Made by a program: the position numbers and the translations under genes. 31,796 nt of DNA from positions 1 to 31,796 of the forward strand of contig JARDZO010000043.1 of the NCBI GenBank assembly GCA_029240815.1, in the 5' to 3' direction. A model generated the notes under the pieces. The model saw only the letters and a list, made by a program, of their open reading frames with translations, was not told where the DNA came from and ran no database searches. This document shows positions 17,343-25,033 of the stretch, piece after piece; positions within the stretch are counted from its first letter, which is position 1, and the number at the start of each line of letters is the position of its first letter. The DNA is from Brevibacillus sp. GTDB taxonomy: Bacteria; Bacillota; Bacilli; Brevibacillales; Brevibacillaceae.

Positions 17343-18254
17343 TCATAACTCTGTTATCGTGATGTGTGGTAGAAACGCCTCGATCTTCTCAGGTGTGCAA
17401 AACCCTTCCGAAATGGCTGTCGTACTGCCTGCCGCCACGGAGAGCTGAAAGGCTTCTTTTACTTGCTGAGCATGCGTATACGCATACAGGAATCCAGCGA
17501 CCATCGAATCCCCAGCACCAATCGAATTGACTAGCTGCTGTTTGGGGAACTGGGCGGCGAAAGCTCTCTCCCGATTGACAAACACGGCTCCATTCCCCGC
17601 CATGGAAACGATCACGTTAACCGCGCCAAGCTCCAATGCTCGCCTTCCGTAGTGGACGGCTTCTTCCGTCGTCTCTACGCTGACTCCAAAAAGTTCCCCT
17701 AGTTCATGGTGGTTCGGTTTGATCAAGAATGGTTTCTCAGCCAAAGCATTGCCCAGCGCTGTTCCTTTCGCATCGAGAATGACGCGGACACCTAATTGAT
17801 TCATCCGCTGCATCATGAGGCGGTAAATATCTGCTGGCACGCTAGCGGGGACACTCCCCGCCAATACGAGAAAATCATCGCTAGTCAGCTGATCCAACTG
17901 ATCCATGAGCTCTTTTAACGCTTCTTTTGAAATGAGGGGGGAAACGCCGCTCAGATCCGTCTCACGCTCTGCTTTGATCTTGATATTAATGCGTGAATCC
18001 TGCGAAACAGGGATGAAACGGTGCTCGATCCCTTCCTGTTCGAGCTCATGCCGAATGAATGCGCCTGTGAATCCCCCTACAAATCCCAGGGCGACGCTAT
18101 CGCTCCCCAAATTGCGCAACACTTTTGAGACATTGATCCCTTTCCCTCCAGCAGCCTTCCACTCTTTTTGCGCTTGATGGATGGTGCCCTCTGCCATGGT
18201 CTCGATCCAAACGTGATAGTCGATAGAAGGGTTCAAGGTTACTGTGTATATCAT
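17343..18254 (-). CDS. fruK: 1-phosphofructokinase
   Basis: PfkB-family sugar kinase that converts fructose 1-phosphate to fructose 1,6-bisphosphate. 303 residues. The N-terminus IYTVTLNPSIDY, the glycine-rich AAGGKGINVSKVLRNLG (35-50) and the C-terminal catalytic NSIGAGDSMVAGF with Asp249 are the family signatures. Its ATG overlaps the fruR stop, and fruA follows directly, which supports 1-phosphofructokinase over tagatose-6-phosphate or other PfkB kinases. Confidence 0.95.
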   Translation of the reverse strand: MIYTVTLNPSIDYHVWIETMAEGTIHQAQKEWKAAGGKGINVSKVLRNLGSDSVALGFVGGFTGAFIRHELEQEGIEHRFIPVSQDSRINIKIKAERETDLSGVSPLISKEALKELMDQLDQLTSDDFLVLAGSVPASVPADIYRLMMQRMNQLGVRVILDAKGTALGNALAEKPFLIKPNHHELGELFGVSVETTEEAVHYGRRALELGAVNVIVSMAGNGAVFVNRERAFAAQFPKQQLVNSIGAGDSMVAGFLYAYTHAQQVKEAFQLSVAAGSTTAISEGFCTPEKIEAFLPHITITEL

Positions 18255-19006
18255 GCTTTCACCACTTTTACGGTCGATAATTTGCTGTAGATGAGCTGGT
18301 CTTCCTCACTCAGTCCTTCATCGGTGACGATGGTTGCATCCGAGAGATCTCCCATTTTTGCAAAAGTCACGCGGTTGAATTTGTGCGAGTCGGACAAAAC
18401 ATAGCGGCGGTCGGAATACTGCAAGGCCAATTGTTTGACATAAGCCTCATCCGGGTCTGGTGTCGTCAGACCATGCGTAGGATCAATCCCATTCGTACCA
18501 ATGAAGCACTTATCAAAACGGTACTGTCCAATGGATTTGATCGCATCGCGCCCTACCAAAGACCATGTAGCCGCTTTCAATTCGCCACCAATGAGAAACG
18601 TTTTGATGTTTCGTTTGATCAATTGAATACCGATGTCCGGGCTGTTCGTTACCACCACGATATTCTCGTACGGCAAAAATGGCACCATGCGCGAGGTTGT
18701 CGATCCTGCATCGATAAATATCGAGTCGCGTTCGTTCACCAGGCTCGCCGCATACCTAGCGATCGCCGTCTTTTCCCGTTCGTATTTGACCGATTTTTCT
18801 AGCATGGTTGGTTCCTCGATCTTATTTTGCAAGGAGGACGCTCCCCCATGTACGCGTTTCAGAAATGATTGCTCTTCTAGTTCGCTCAAGTCCCGGCGGA
18901 TGGTGGACTCTGATGCTCCCGTCACTTCTACCAGTTCATTGATGCGAACCGTATCTTTCTCTTTTAGCATGGATAAAATGAGTTGATGCCTTTCAGGAGT
19001 AAGCAT
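18251..19006 (-). CDS. fruR: DeoR family regulator of the fructose operon
   Basis: 251 residues. N-terminal DeoR helix-turn-helix (VRINELVEVTGASESTIRRDLSELE), then the sugar-phosphate-sensing domain with the DAGSTTSRMVPFL and GTNGIDPTHGLTTPD segments. The open frame reaches 19045, but AAAAGGAGGT directly before the ATG at 19006 (MLTPERHQLIL) fixes the start. First gene of fruR-fruK-fruA-HPr; probably represses its own operon and responds to fructose 1-phosphate, as known for FruR proteins of this type. Confidence 0.93.
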   Translation of the reverse strand: MLTPERHQLILSMLKEKDTVRINELVEVTGASESTIRRDLSELEEQSFLKRVHGGASSLQNKIEEPTMLEKSVKYEREKTAIARYAASLVNERDSIFIDAGSTTSRMVPFLPYENIVVVTNSPDIGIQLIKRNIKTFLIGGELKAATWSLVGRDAIKSIGQYRFDKCFIGTNGIDPTHGLTTPDPDEAYVKQLALQYSDRRYVLSDSHKFNRVTFAKMGDLSDATIVTDEGLSEEDQLIYSKLSTVKVVKA

Positions 19007-19047
19007 AGGTACCTCCTTTTTGAGAAAAGTGCTGCTTCCTGTCACTG

Positions 19048-19076
19048 ATTATAACGCGGAAACCATTCACAAACAA
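19048..19076 (-). promoter_or_regulatory. fruR operon promoter with cre-like site
   Basis: On the minus strand TTGTTT (complement of 19071-19076), 17 bases and a perfect TATAAT (complement of 19048-19053). The spacer holds, on the plus strand, GGAAACCATTCACA (19058-19071), which fits the catabolite-response consensus TGWAANCGNTNWCA at 9 of 11 defined positions. A CcpA site here would repress the operon when better sugars are present. The promoter is likely; the cre assignment is tentative. Confidence 0.55.
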
Positions 19077-19089
19077 TCATTTTCGTTCA

Positions 19090-19230
19090 TTAACGGTCAA
19101 TTAAACTTTCAAAATCAGTCAAATACCAATACCCAGCCAGCCCGAGACCGATACGAATTCGTGAACGAAGAGAGCACCGCACTCCACCACGGATAGCCCA
19201 AGCTGCTTCCTCATATATATAGAGGATCAT
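19090..19230 (-). CDS. Possible 46-codon small ORF upstream of fruR
   Basis: ATG at the complement of 19228-19230, stop at 19090. The peptide (MILYIYEEAAWAIRGG..., ending YLTDFESLIDR) looks protein-like, but the ribosome binding site (AAGGAATTGG) is poorly spaced. It ends 14 bases before the fruR -35 element. The divergent gap could equally be only regulatory DNA. I do not recognise it. Confidence 0.22.
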   Translation of the reverse strand: MILYIYEEAAWAIRGGVRCSLRSRIRIGLGLAGYWYLTDFESLIDR

Positions 19231-19266
19231 TTGTGAATCCAATTCCTTGGAAAGCGGTGGTGACCA

Positions 19267-20310
19267 TTGTCTCCTTATCCTTCTCTGGAAAAAGGGCAGG
19301 TGGATCAACTGTTCCTCGCCTATACAGGCTACAGCATCGGATCCGATGGCACGCCTCACTATCAATTTTGGGAGAAGACTGACTTTCTCCCTCTCCTGAA
19401 CCATACCGATGCGAATACAGGGTGCGTCGACGGAACGATGTTCACTGATTTTCTTTTTCTTGCACTCGGGATTCTCAATGAATCTGGCGAAGGCCGATAC
19501 TTGACACGTAATGAAAAAGCCCCTGCGAACTGGAACGAATGGGTTCGTTACCTCGATGAACTGTTTTTGTGCGAACGAAATCTGGATGCACTCTGCCAAG
19601 CGGTGCAACGCTCCTCTCTCTCCACCACAAATGTATGGATCGCTCTTCCCTATCCCAATCCGCAAGTTTTTTCGAATGATCTTCTCCGCGTACAAGCCGT
19701 CGTGGAATGGATGTGCTTATTCCTTACGACCTGGTCGAACAGTCATCTGAAATGCTGTCTGAGCTTGCAAGGCTTCTACTGGCTGCAAGAAAGCCTGTAT
19801 GAGCACGGCGGTGTGTACGATGACCGTTTTGTCATAGTAGAGGTGAATAAGCAGATTCATGCATGCAAGATGGATAATACCCCACTGAAATCGCTCTGGA
19901 TTCCTTACCAACAAGCACGGGGCTGGCGTGAATGGCGTTCCTTAGGCTTTGATCTTGCCTTTCTCCAGCCAAATGCCTACTTCAATCCGCAACGCAGTAT
20001 TAGCGAAGCAGCAGCCTCCGCCTATGAATACGGGATGGGTGTAGAAATTGAGTTTGATTTGGCTGTCACCTATGATCATGCCAAACGGGAGCGATTGCTT
20101 GCGTATTTACGTGAAGGGACAACGGGCGGGACAGACGCGCAAGGAAGATACTTTGGCCCCTATCAATTTGAATCTCCACTCGCCTGGTATACCGGTGGCT
20201 GGTTCTTCGGGAAAAACGGCAGAAAGCAAGCGATGGTGAGTCTCTATCAATCAAACGACCCACTCTATGACATCATTTTTCGATATCTGAATGGAATTAC
20301 CGAATTGTAG
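19267..20310 (+). CDS. DUF4855 domain-containing protein
   Basis: 347 residues. Recognised from DUF4855-like segments: an early LFLAYTGYSIG, FTDFLFLALG, the middle LSLQGFYWLQES, and LKSLWIPYQQARGWREWRSLGFD with FLQPNAYF. No signal peptide at the chosen start. The start is TTG with GGTGGTGA just upstream; an in-frame TGA at 19261 rules out an earlier start. DUF4855 has no assigned reaction; the fold resembles glycoside-hydrolase-like barrels (family inference, weak). Divergent from the fructose operon; no sure link to it. Confidence 0.82.
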   Translation: MSPYPSLEKGQVDQLFLAYTGYSIGSDGTPHYQFWEKTDFLPLLNHTDANTGCVDGTMFTDFLFLALGILNESGEGRYLTRNEKAPANWNEWVRYLDELFLCERNLDALCQAVQRSSLSTTNVWIALPYPNPQVFSNDLLRVQAVVEWMCLFLTTWSNSHLKCCLSLQGFYWLQESLYEHGGVYDDRFVIVEVNKQIHACKMDNTPLKSLWIPYQQARGWREWRSLGFDLAFLQPNAYFNPQRSISEAAASAYEYGMGVEIEFDLAVTYDHAKRERLLAYLREGTTGGTDAQGRYFGPYQFESPLAWYTGGWFFGKNGRKQAMVSLYQSNDPLYDIIFRYLNGITEL

Positions 20311-20322
20311 TTGTTCTTCCTT

Positions 20323-20351
20323 TTTCCATTCCCCACTCTTTGGGTTATAAT
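20323..20351 (+). promoter_or_regulatory. Promoter of the SWIM-SNF2 operon
   Basis: TTTCCA (20323-20328), 17 bases, TATAAT (20346-20351), about 35 bases before the SWIM gene start. A good sigma-A match, suggesting vegetative expression of the following genes. Confidence 0.6.
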
Positions 20352-20386
20352 GGAGGGATGACACTTCGTGCGGAGGATCTAACCAG

Positions 20387-21151
20387 ATGTTGCAAAGAGA
20401 ACTGACACGGGAACAAGCGGTGCAAGCAGGAGAGCAGCTCCTCGTTTTTGCCGAAGGATCGATTATGGAACGTGGCTACTCCTACTTTTCAGATGGTGTG
20501 GTCTTTAACACCCGTGTGGAAAAGGGAACGTTGCTGACGAGTGATGTGCAAGGTTCGCAGGTGTATCATGTTGTCCTGGATTTGGAGGATGTCCAGAACA
20601 GTACGTGTACATGTCCGTACACCCGGCTGTGCAAACATATTGCTGCTACGTTCTTTCAGATGTACAGCGTTTTTGAGAACCCTCGTCCCTACCTGACCCG
20701 TGCCCAACAGCCGAGACGAGCGAAGTTCTCCCATGCTATGCTTGTTCCCGCCTATAAAAATTTGTCTCTACCGAGTCCGCAGGAAGGCGCAGCCGTACAA
20801 TCCCCACTGAAACCGGACAGTCCAGTTCATGAATGGTGGACGTTCCTAGAAAACTGGACGCGGAATCTCCCCTCTGCGATGGAGACATATCGGGCATCAT
20901 CAGAGCTATTATCCAGCTTTCAAAATGTCCTCGGAGTTGCGGCTGCATGGCCGCCAGCGCGAGCGCAACTCTTTACGGTCCACGCCAATGTATTCCATCT
21001 GCTAAAGCTGCAGGAATTTGTAAAAACCAATCGCCAATCCTACTGGTTCCAAGACTTGTCCCAGACCGCAGAACGTCTTCTAGAGCAGTTGGAAGGGACA
21101 CTTTTCTACATGGACATCGATGATTTGCGAGAACACCATCATGAGCTTTAG
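20387..21151 (+). CDS. SWIM zinc-finger protein, N-terminal part (gene interrupted by in-frame TAG)
   Basis: 254 residues with a SWIM zinc finger: STCTCPYTRLCKHIAATFF has the CxC...CxH ligand pattern. SWIM domains bind DNA or protein. GGAGG lies about 9 bases before the ATG. The frame ends at TAG (21149-21151) but stays open in the same frame through GAA CAG ACG into an ATG at 21161 and on to 21988. The two parts together would make about 533 residues, close to the length of B. subtilis YwqB-type SWIM proteins, which are also encoded next to an SNF2 helicase. So this is most likely the first half of one gene with a nonsense codon. Confidence 0.85.
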   Translation: MLQRELTREQAVQAGEQLLVFAEGSIMERGYSYFSDGVVFNTRVEKGTLLTSDVQGSQVYHVVLDLEDVQNSTCTCPYTRLCKHIAATFFQMYSVFENPRPYLTRAQQPRRAKFSHAMLVPAYKNLSLPSPQEGAAVQSPLKPDSPVHEWWTFLENWTRNLPSAMETYRASSELLSSFQNVLGVAAAWPPARAQLFTVHANVFHLLKLQEFVKTNRQSYWFQDLSQTAERLLEQLEGTLFYMDIDDLREHHHEL

Positions 21152-21160
21152 GAACAGACG

Positions 21161-21988
21161 ATGCTTACGGTCAAAAAGATGAAGGACACGGAATCGACCG
21201 CTCTCTATTGGACGTTTGCCTACCAGCTCCTCTGGTGGAATCTGTTACAGGTATCCGACTGGATTCAAGCAGAGATAACGGACCTCGACCAGAGGATACA
21301 GGATCCATCGCCATCTTCTTCTGCTAAAGATGTATACAAGCTGCTTCGTGCGCATTTTTATGTGATGGAGGGTGCCGATGATGCCGCCATTCAAATCTGG
21401 CGCTCAAACAGCCGTCTGTCCCTCTCCTTTTACTTGCCTTATTTGAAAATGTTCGCTCGCAACGAAGATTGGCCCCGCTTTCTAGCCTGGACGGAAGCGC
21501 TGCAGTCGCTAATTGGCAGTGCAGATCCGCAAAACTACCAGCTCGTCGCCGCCATCTGGCAAGAAGCCATGGAAAGAGTCGGACGCGGCGAAGAATGCGG
21601 AGCGAAGCTGAAACAATTTTTACCGAGCAGCTTTCACGAATACGCTGCGCATTTGTACGAACAAAAACAGTTTCGCCAATGGATTGATCTGCAAATGTCT
21701 TACCAAGTGCCGCTTACAGAAGTGCTCACGGTTCATTTTAAAGAAATGGAAGAGACCCAGCCTACCCTGCTCTTCCCGCTCTACGTACGCGAAGTGAATC
21801 GGCTGATCTCAGAACGCAATCGAGCCGCGTACAAAGAAGCGATTAAATTATTAAAGAAAATACGTACCGCCTATAGCAAAGCGAACCAAGATGCTCGTTG
21901 GGAACGCTACGTGGATCAATTGGGTGCAAAGCATAACCGATTGCGCGCTTTCCAGGAGGAGCTAAAGAGAGGAAATCTGAATCTATGA
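21161..21988 (+). CDS. SWIM zinc-finger protein, C-terminal part
   Basis: 275 residues, mostly helical, no zinc ligands of its own; rich in aromatic residues (YWTFAYQLLWWNLLQ) and with a lysine/arginine-rich end (LKKIRTAYSKANQDARW). In the same frame as the SWIM part and separated from it by one stop and three sense codons. Read on its own, AGGAA lies 6 bases before the ATG, so separate translation is possible. Its TGA overlaps the ATG of the SNF2 gene as ATGA, as expected for the 3' end of an intact YwqB-like gene. Confidence 0.78.
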   Translation: MLTVKKMKDTESTALYWTFAYQLLWWNLLQVSDWIQAEITDLDQRIQDPSPSSSAKDVYKLLRAHFYVMEGADDAAIQIWRSNSRLSLSFYLPYLKMFARNEDWPRFLAWTEALQSLIGSADPQNYQLVAAIWQEAMERVGRGEECGAKLKQFLPSSFHEYAAHLYEQKQFRQWIDLQMSYQVPLTEVLTVHFKEMEETQPTLLFPLYVREVNRLISERNRAAYKEAIKLLKKIRTAYSKANQDARWERYVDQLGAKHNRLRAFQEELKRGNLNL

Positions 21989-24843
21989 CCACTGTCACTA
22001 CGCTGGTTCTTGCCGCGGAATTTTTGGCAGACGGGCGTTTTTTGATCACCGGAACGGGCTCCCATGGAGAAGCGATCGACCCTGAGCATTTGGCAGGAGT
22101 CCTGTTTGCCTGGGATGAAAAATCGTATTATGGAACGTTCCTTGAGAAATCGGAGCAAGGATTGCTCCTGAGTCCGTCTGAGGCTCTTTCCTTTTTTGCC
22201 ACTCCTACCTGGCTCGAGCACATGGCTTACAAGCCCGATCATTCGTTTTCCAGCTATCGGGAGACTGCGGTCGCGATTTACGAAGCTCTCGCAGCAGGAC
22301 TCATTACACCTGACTTTTCACAATGGAAAGCAGGTCACTATGGCTGGAAACTGATAAACTCCCCTGACGACTATCCAGTCTTCGGAAACAAATGGCTCTC
22401 ACTCGCACTTGAGGATTCGCTGTTCTCCAGGGGCGAAGTGGGTCTCGCATGGGATCAGTTGTTGACTCAGTATCCAGCGCTTGCGATCACAGGCTCTGAT
22501 CTGTCCCCTCACTTGGAGGAGCGTGAATGGCTGCAAACGATCGGATGGCTGCCAGACCTCACCCCGTTTCGTACCTGTTTGCGTTTGGTTGAGGCCGAAG
22601 ACAGCTTTGGTGAATGGTTGCTCTCTGTGTATTTGCAAGATCGTGAAGAACCAGACCGCCTCTTCCTCATCGAACAGGATCTGGATTCTCCCGAAGGTTA
22701 TTCGCCTGCTGGCATTCCGTCAGACTGGCTGGAGCATTGGGACCGCTTCTCGCACGATATTCACAAATGTCGGGACATCTTACCTTGGGAGACCCAGCCT
22801 TCGGACGAACCTGTCTTGAATTCTCGACTCTCCAACGAGCAAGCATGGACGTTCTTAACAGCCAGCAGTTTATTGCTCGTCCAAGCTGGGATTCACGTCT
22901 TTTTACCTGCCTGGTGGGAACAGGTCAGACGTGTCAGACCGAAGCTGAAAGCAAAGGTCACCTCTTCTGTCGGGTCTAGCAGGCAGTCGTTTTTGGGTAT
23001 TTCGCAAGTGATGGATTTCGAGTGGAAGCTCGCTTTAGGCCCCGTCGAACTCAGCGAAGAAGAATTTGAACAACTGATCAAGCAGAAGCAAAGACTCTTG
23101 AAAATACGCGGACACTGGGTACAACTGACGCCCGATTTGTTTATGCAGTTACAAGAAACTCTGAAAAAGTCAAAGGGGAAAAATGCCCTTACGTTCCGCG
23201 ATGTCATGAAAATGCATTTGTCAGCACCTGTTGAACTGGAAGAGGAGCCAGATGGCGATGAGGAAGTCGATTCCTATCCCCTTTCCGTAGAAGTGGAATT
23301 AAATCAACACTTGCTGCAACTCATGCATCAGCTACAAGAAACAAAGGAAATCCCGATTTTGGAACAGCCTCCTTCGTTCCGGGGGACGCTGCGCAAATAC
23401 CAGCTGGAAGGCAGCTCATGGCTGTTATTCCTGCGTAAATTTGGGCTGGGTGCTTGTCTGGCAGACGATATGGGGCTGGGGAAAACGGTTCAGTTCATCA
23501 CGTATTTGCTGCATTTGCAGCAAGACGGCAGCTCAGGCACTCCTTCGTTGTTGATCTGCCCTACTTCAGTCATCGGCAACTGGCAAAAGGAGCTGGAACG
23601 ATTCGCTCCTTCTCTAAAGGTGTTTATTCATTATGGAAACGCGAGGCAAAAGAAGGAAGACTTCTTACCTGCCATTGCAGGAGCCGATTTGGTCATTACT
23701 TCTTATGCCTTGTCCCATCTGGATGTGAAAGAGCTATCTTTGGTCACGTGGAATACGATCTGTCTGGATGAAGCCCAGAACATCAAAAATGCCTATACCA
23801 AACAGGCATCAGCAGTCCGCGATTTGAATGCGTGGCATCGGATCGCTTTGACGGGTACCCCGATCGAAAATCGTTTGAGTGAGCTTTGGTCTATCTTTGA
23901 CTTTTTAAACCCTGGATATTTAGGTAGCCTAGGCGAGTTCGCGAGACGATTTGTGCATCCCATCGAACGGGATCAAGATCAAAGCCTCATCCTGCAAGTC
24001 CAACGTTTGATCCAGCCGTTTTTGCTCCGTCGCGTGAAGACTGACCCGCATATCCAGCTAGATCTGCCCGAAAAGAATGAAGGCAAAGAGTACGTTCCAT
24101 TAACGACCGAGCAAGGCGCTTTGTATGAGACAGCCATTCAAGAGATGTTCGCCCGAATGGAAAACACGAGCCCAATGGAACGGCGAGGGCTCATCCTCAC
24201 TACACTTTCCCGACTCAAGCAGCTATGCGATCATCCTGCGCTGATCCTGGGTGAGATCGCCACGCGGGATGAAGCGAGTCGTTCACACAAGCTGGAGCGT
24301 CTGTTGGAGCTCATCGGAGATATCCGGCAAAAAGGGGAACGTTGCCTGATCTTTACTCAATATATCGAGATGGGCAACATGCTGCAGCGTGTGCTCACTC
24401 GTGAAGGCTACGGTCCGGTCTTCTTTTTGAACGGCTCTACCAAAAAGGAAGCTCGTGACGACATGATCGCACGGTTCCAGGACGAAACCTTGCCTGATCA
24501 AGAACGTGGTGCCGTCTTTATCCTGTCACTGCGTGCAGGAGGTACCGGGCTGAATTTGACAGAAGCCAATCACGTCGTTCACTTTGACCGTTGGTGGAAT
24601 CCTGCCGTCGAGAATCAGGCGACAGACCGCGCCCACCGGATTGGGCAAAGCAAGAACGTTCAGGTGTATAAATTCATTTCACTCGGAACCATCGAGGAAC
24701 GAATCGATGAGATGATGGAAAGAAAACTGACGCTCAGTCAGCAAATCGTCGGAAGTGGTGAGTCGTGGATTACAGAGCTCTCGACCACGGAGCTACGTGA
24801 ATTGTTCGCCCTCCGACATGACTGGCTAGACACGAGAGGATAG
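21985..24843 (+). CDS. SNF2-family DEAD/DEAH-box helicase (YwqA-like)
   Basis: 952 residues. The N-terminal ~450 residues form the bacterial SNF2-associated region. The helicase core starts near 465 (FRGTLRKYQLEGSSWLLFL): motif I DDMGLGKT (about 494-501), motif II DEAQ (595-598), motif III LTGTPIENRLSELWSIFDF, and in the second RecA lobe LIFTQYIEMG, SLRAGGTGLNLTEANHV and motif VI QATDRAHRIGQ. All motifs are intact. Such proteins translocate on double-stranded DNA and remodel bound proteins; the biological task of the YwqA type is not established. Start overlaps the SWIM gene end, so the two are translationally coupled. Confidence 0.96.
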   Translation: MTTVTTLVLAAEFLADGRFLITGTGSHGEAIDPEHLAGVLFAWDEKSYYGTFLEKSEQGLLLSPSEALSFFATPTWLEHMAYKPDHSFSSYRETAVAIYEALAAGLITPDFSQWKAGHYGWKLINSPDDYPVFGNKWLSLALEDSLFSRGEVGLAWDQLLTQYPALAITGSDLSPHLEEREWLQTIGWLPDLTPFRTCLRLVEAEDSFGEWLLSVYLQDREEPDRLFLIEQDLDSPEGYSPAGIPSDWLEHWDRFSHDIHKCRDILPWETQPSDEPVLNSRLSNEQAWTFLTASSLLLVQAGIHVFLPAWWEQVRRVRPKLKAKVTSSVGSSRQSFLGISQVMDFEWKLALGPVELSEEEFEQLIKQKQRLLKIRGHWVQLTPDLFMQLQETLKKSKGKNALTFRDVMKMHLSAPVELEEEPDGDEEVDSYPLSVEVELNQHLLQLMHQLQETKEIPILEQPPSFRGTLRKYQLEGSSWLLFLRKFGLGACLADDMGLGKTVQFITYLLHLQQDGSSGTPSLLICPTSVIGNWQKELERFAPSLKVFIHYGNARQKKEDFLPAIAGADLVITSYALSHLDVKELSLVTWNTICLDEAQNIKNAYTKQASAVRDLNAWHRIALTGTPIENRLSELWSIFDFLNPGYLGSLGEFARRFVHPIERDQDQSLILQVQRLIQPFLLRRVKTDPHIQLDLPEKNEGKEYVPLTTEQGALYETAIQEMFARMENTSPMERRGLILTTLSRLKQLCDHPALILGEIATRDEASRSHKLERLLELIGDIRQKGERCLIFTQYIEMGNMLQRVLTREGYGPVFFLNGSTKKEARDDMIARFQDETLPDQERGAVFILSLRAGGTGLNLTEANHVVHFDRWWNPAVENQATDRAHRIGQSKNVQVYKFISLGTIEERIDEMMERKLTLSQQIVGSGESWITELSTTELRELFALRHDWLDTRG

Positions 24844-24852
24844 TGGGAACTC

Positions 24853-24987
24853 ATGGATGTGAATGAGGAAAAAGAAAGTCGTCCCTCCCCTGAACAAGGC
24901 ACCGAGCTTCCGCAAAAACTGCCAGAAGCATGGCAACGATTCCTTGAGGCCATCCAGCGACACTACGGGAATCCTCCAACCAAATAA
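24853..24987 (+). CDS. Small ORF of 44 residues after the SNF2 gene
   Basis: ATG 10 bases after the SNF2 stop; encodes an acidic, proline-rich start (MDVNEEKESRPSPEQG) and a helical second half (LPEAWQRFLEAIQRHYGNP). GTGGGAA upstream is a modest ribosome binding site. Ends just before the terminator hairpin, so it would be the last gene of the SWIM-SNF2 operon. Not recognised. The ordered second half and its place before the hairpin favour a real gene. Confidence 0.5.
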   Translation: MDVNEEKESRPSPEQGTELPQKLPEAWQRFLEAIQRHYGNPPTK

Positions 24988-25003
24988 GATGGTAAAACAA
25001 GGT

Positions 25004-25033
25004 AAGGTCCGATCAAGTAGCTGATCGGACCTT
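25004..25033. terminator. Bidirectional terminator hairpin between SNF2 operon and kinase gene
   Basis: A perfect 12-bp stem, AAGGTCCGATCA (25004-25015) with TGATCGGACCTT (25022-25033), around a 6-base loop. The minus-strand kinase stop codon (complement of 25013-25015) is inside the stem. No strong T-tract on the plus side; on the minus side TTGTTTTACC follows a few bases later. Confidence 0.75.

Noticed and set aside
19090..19695. 201-codon minus-strand frame
   Set aside because: Most of it is antisense to the DUF4855 gene, which has clear family segments; only the last 46 codons lie outside it and are listed separately with low confidence.
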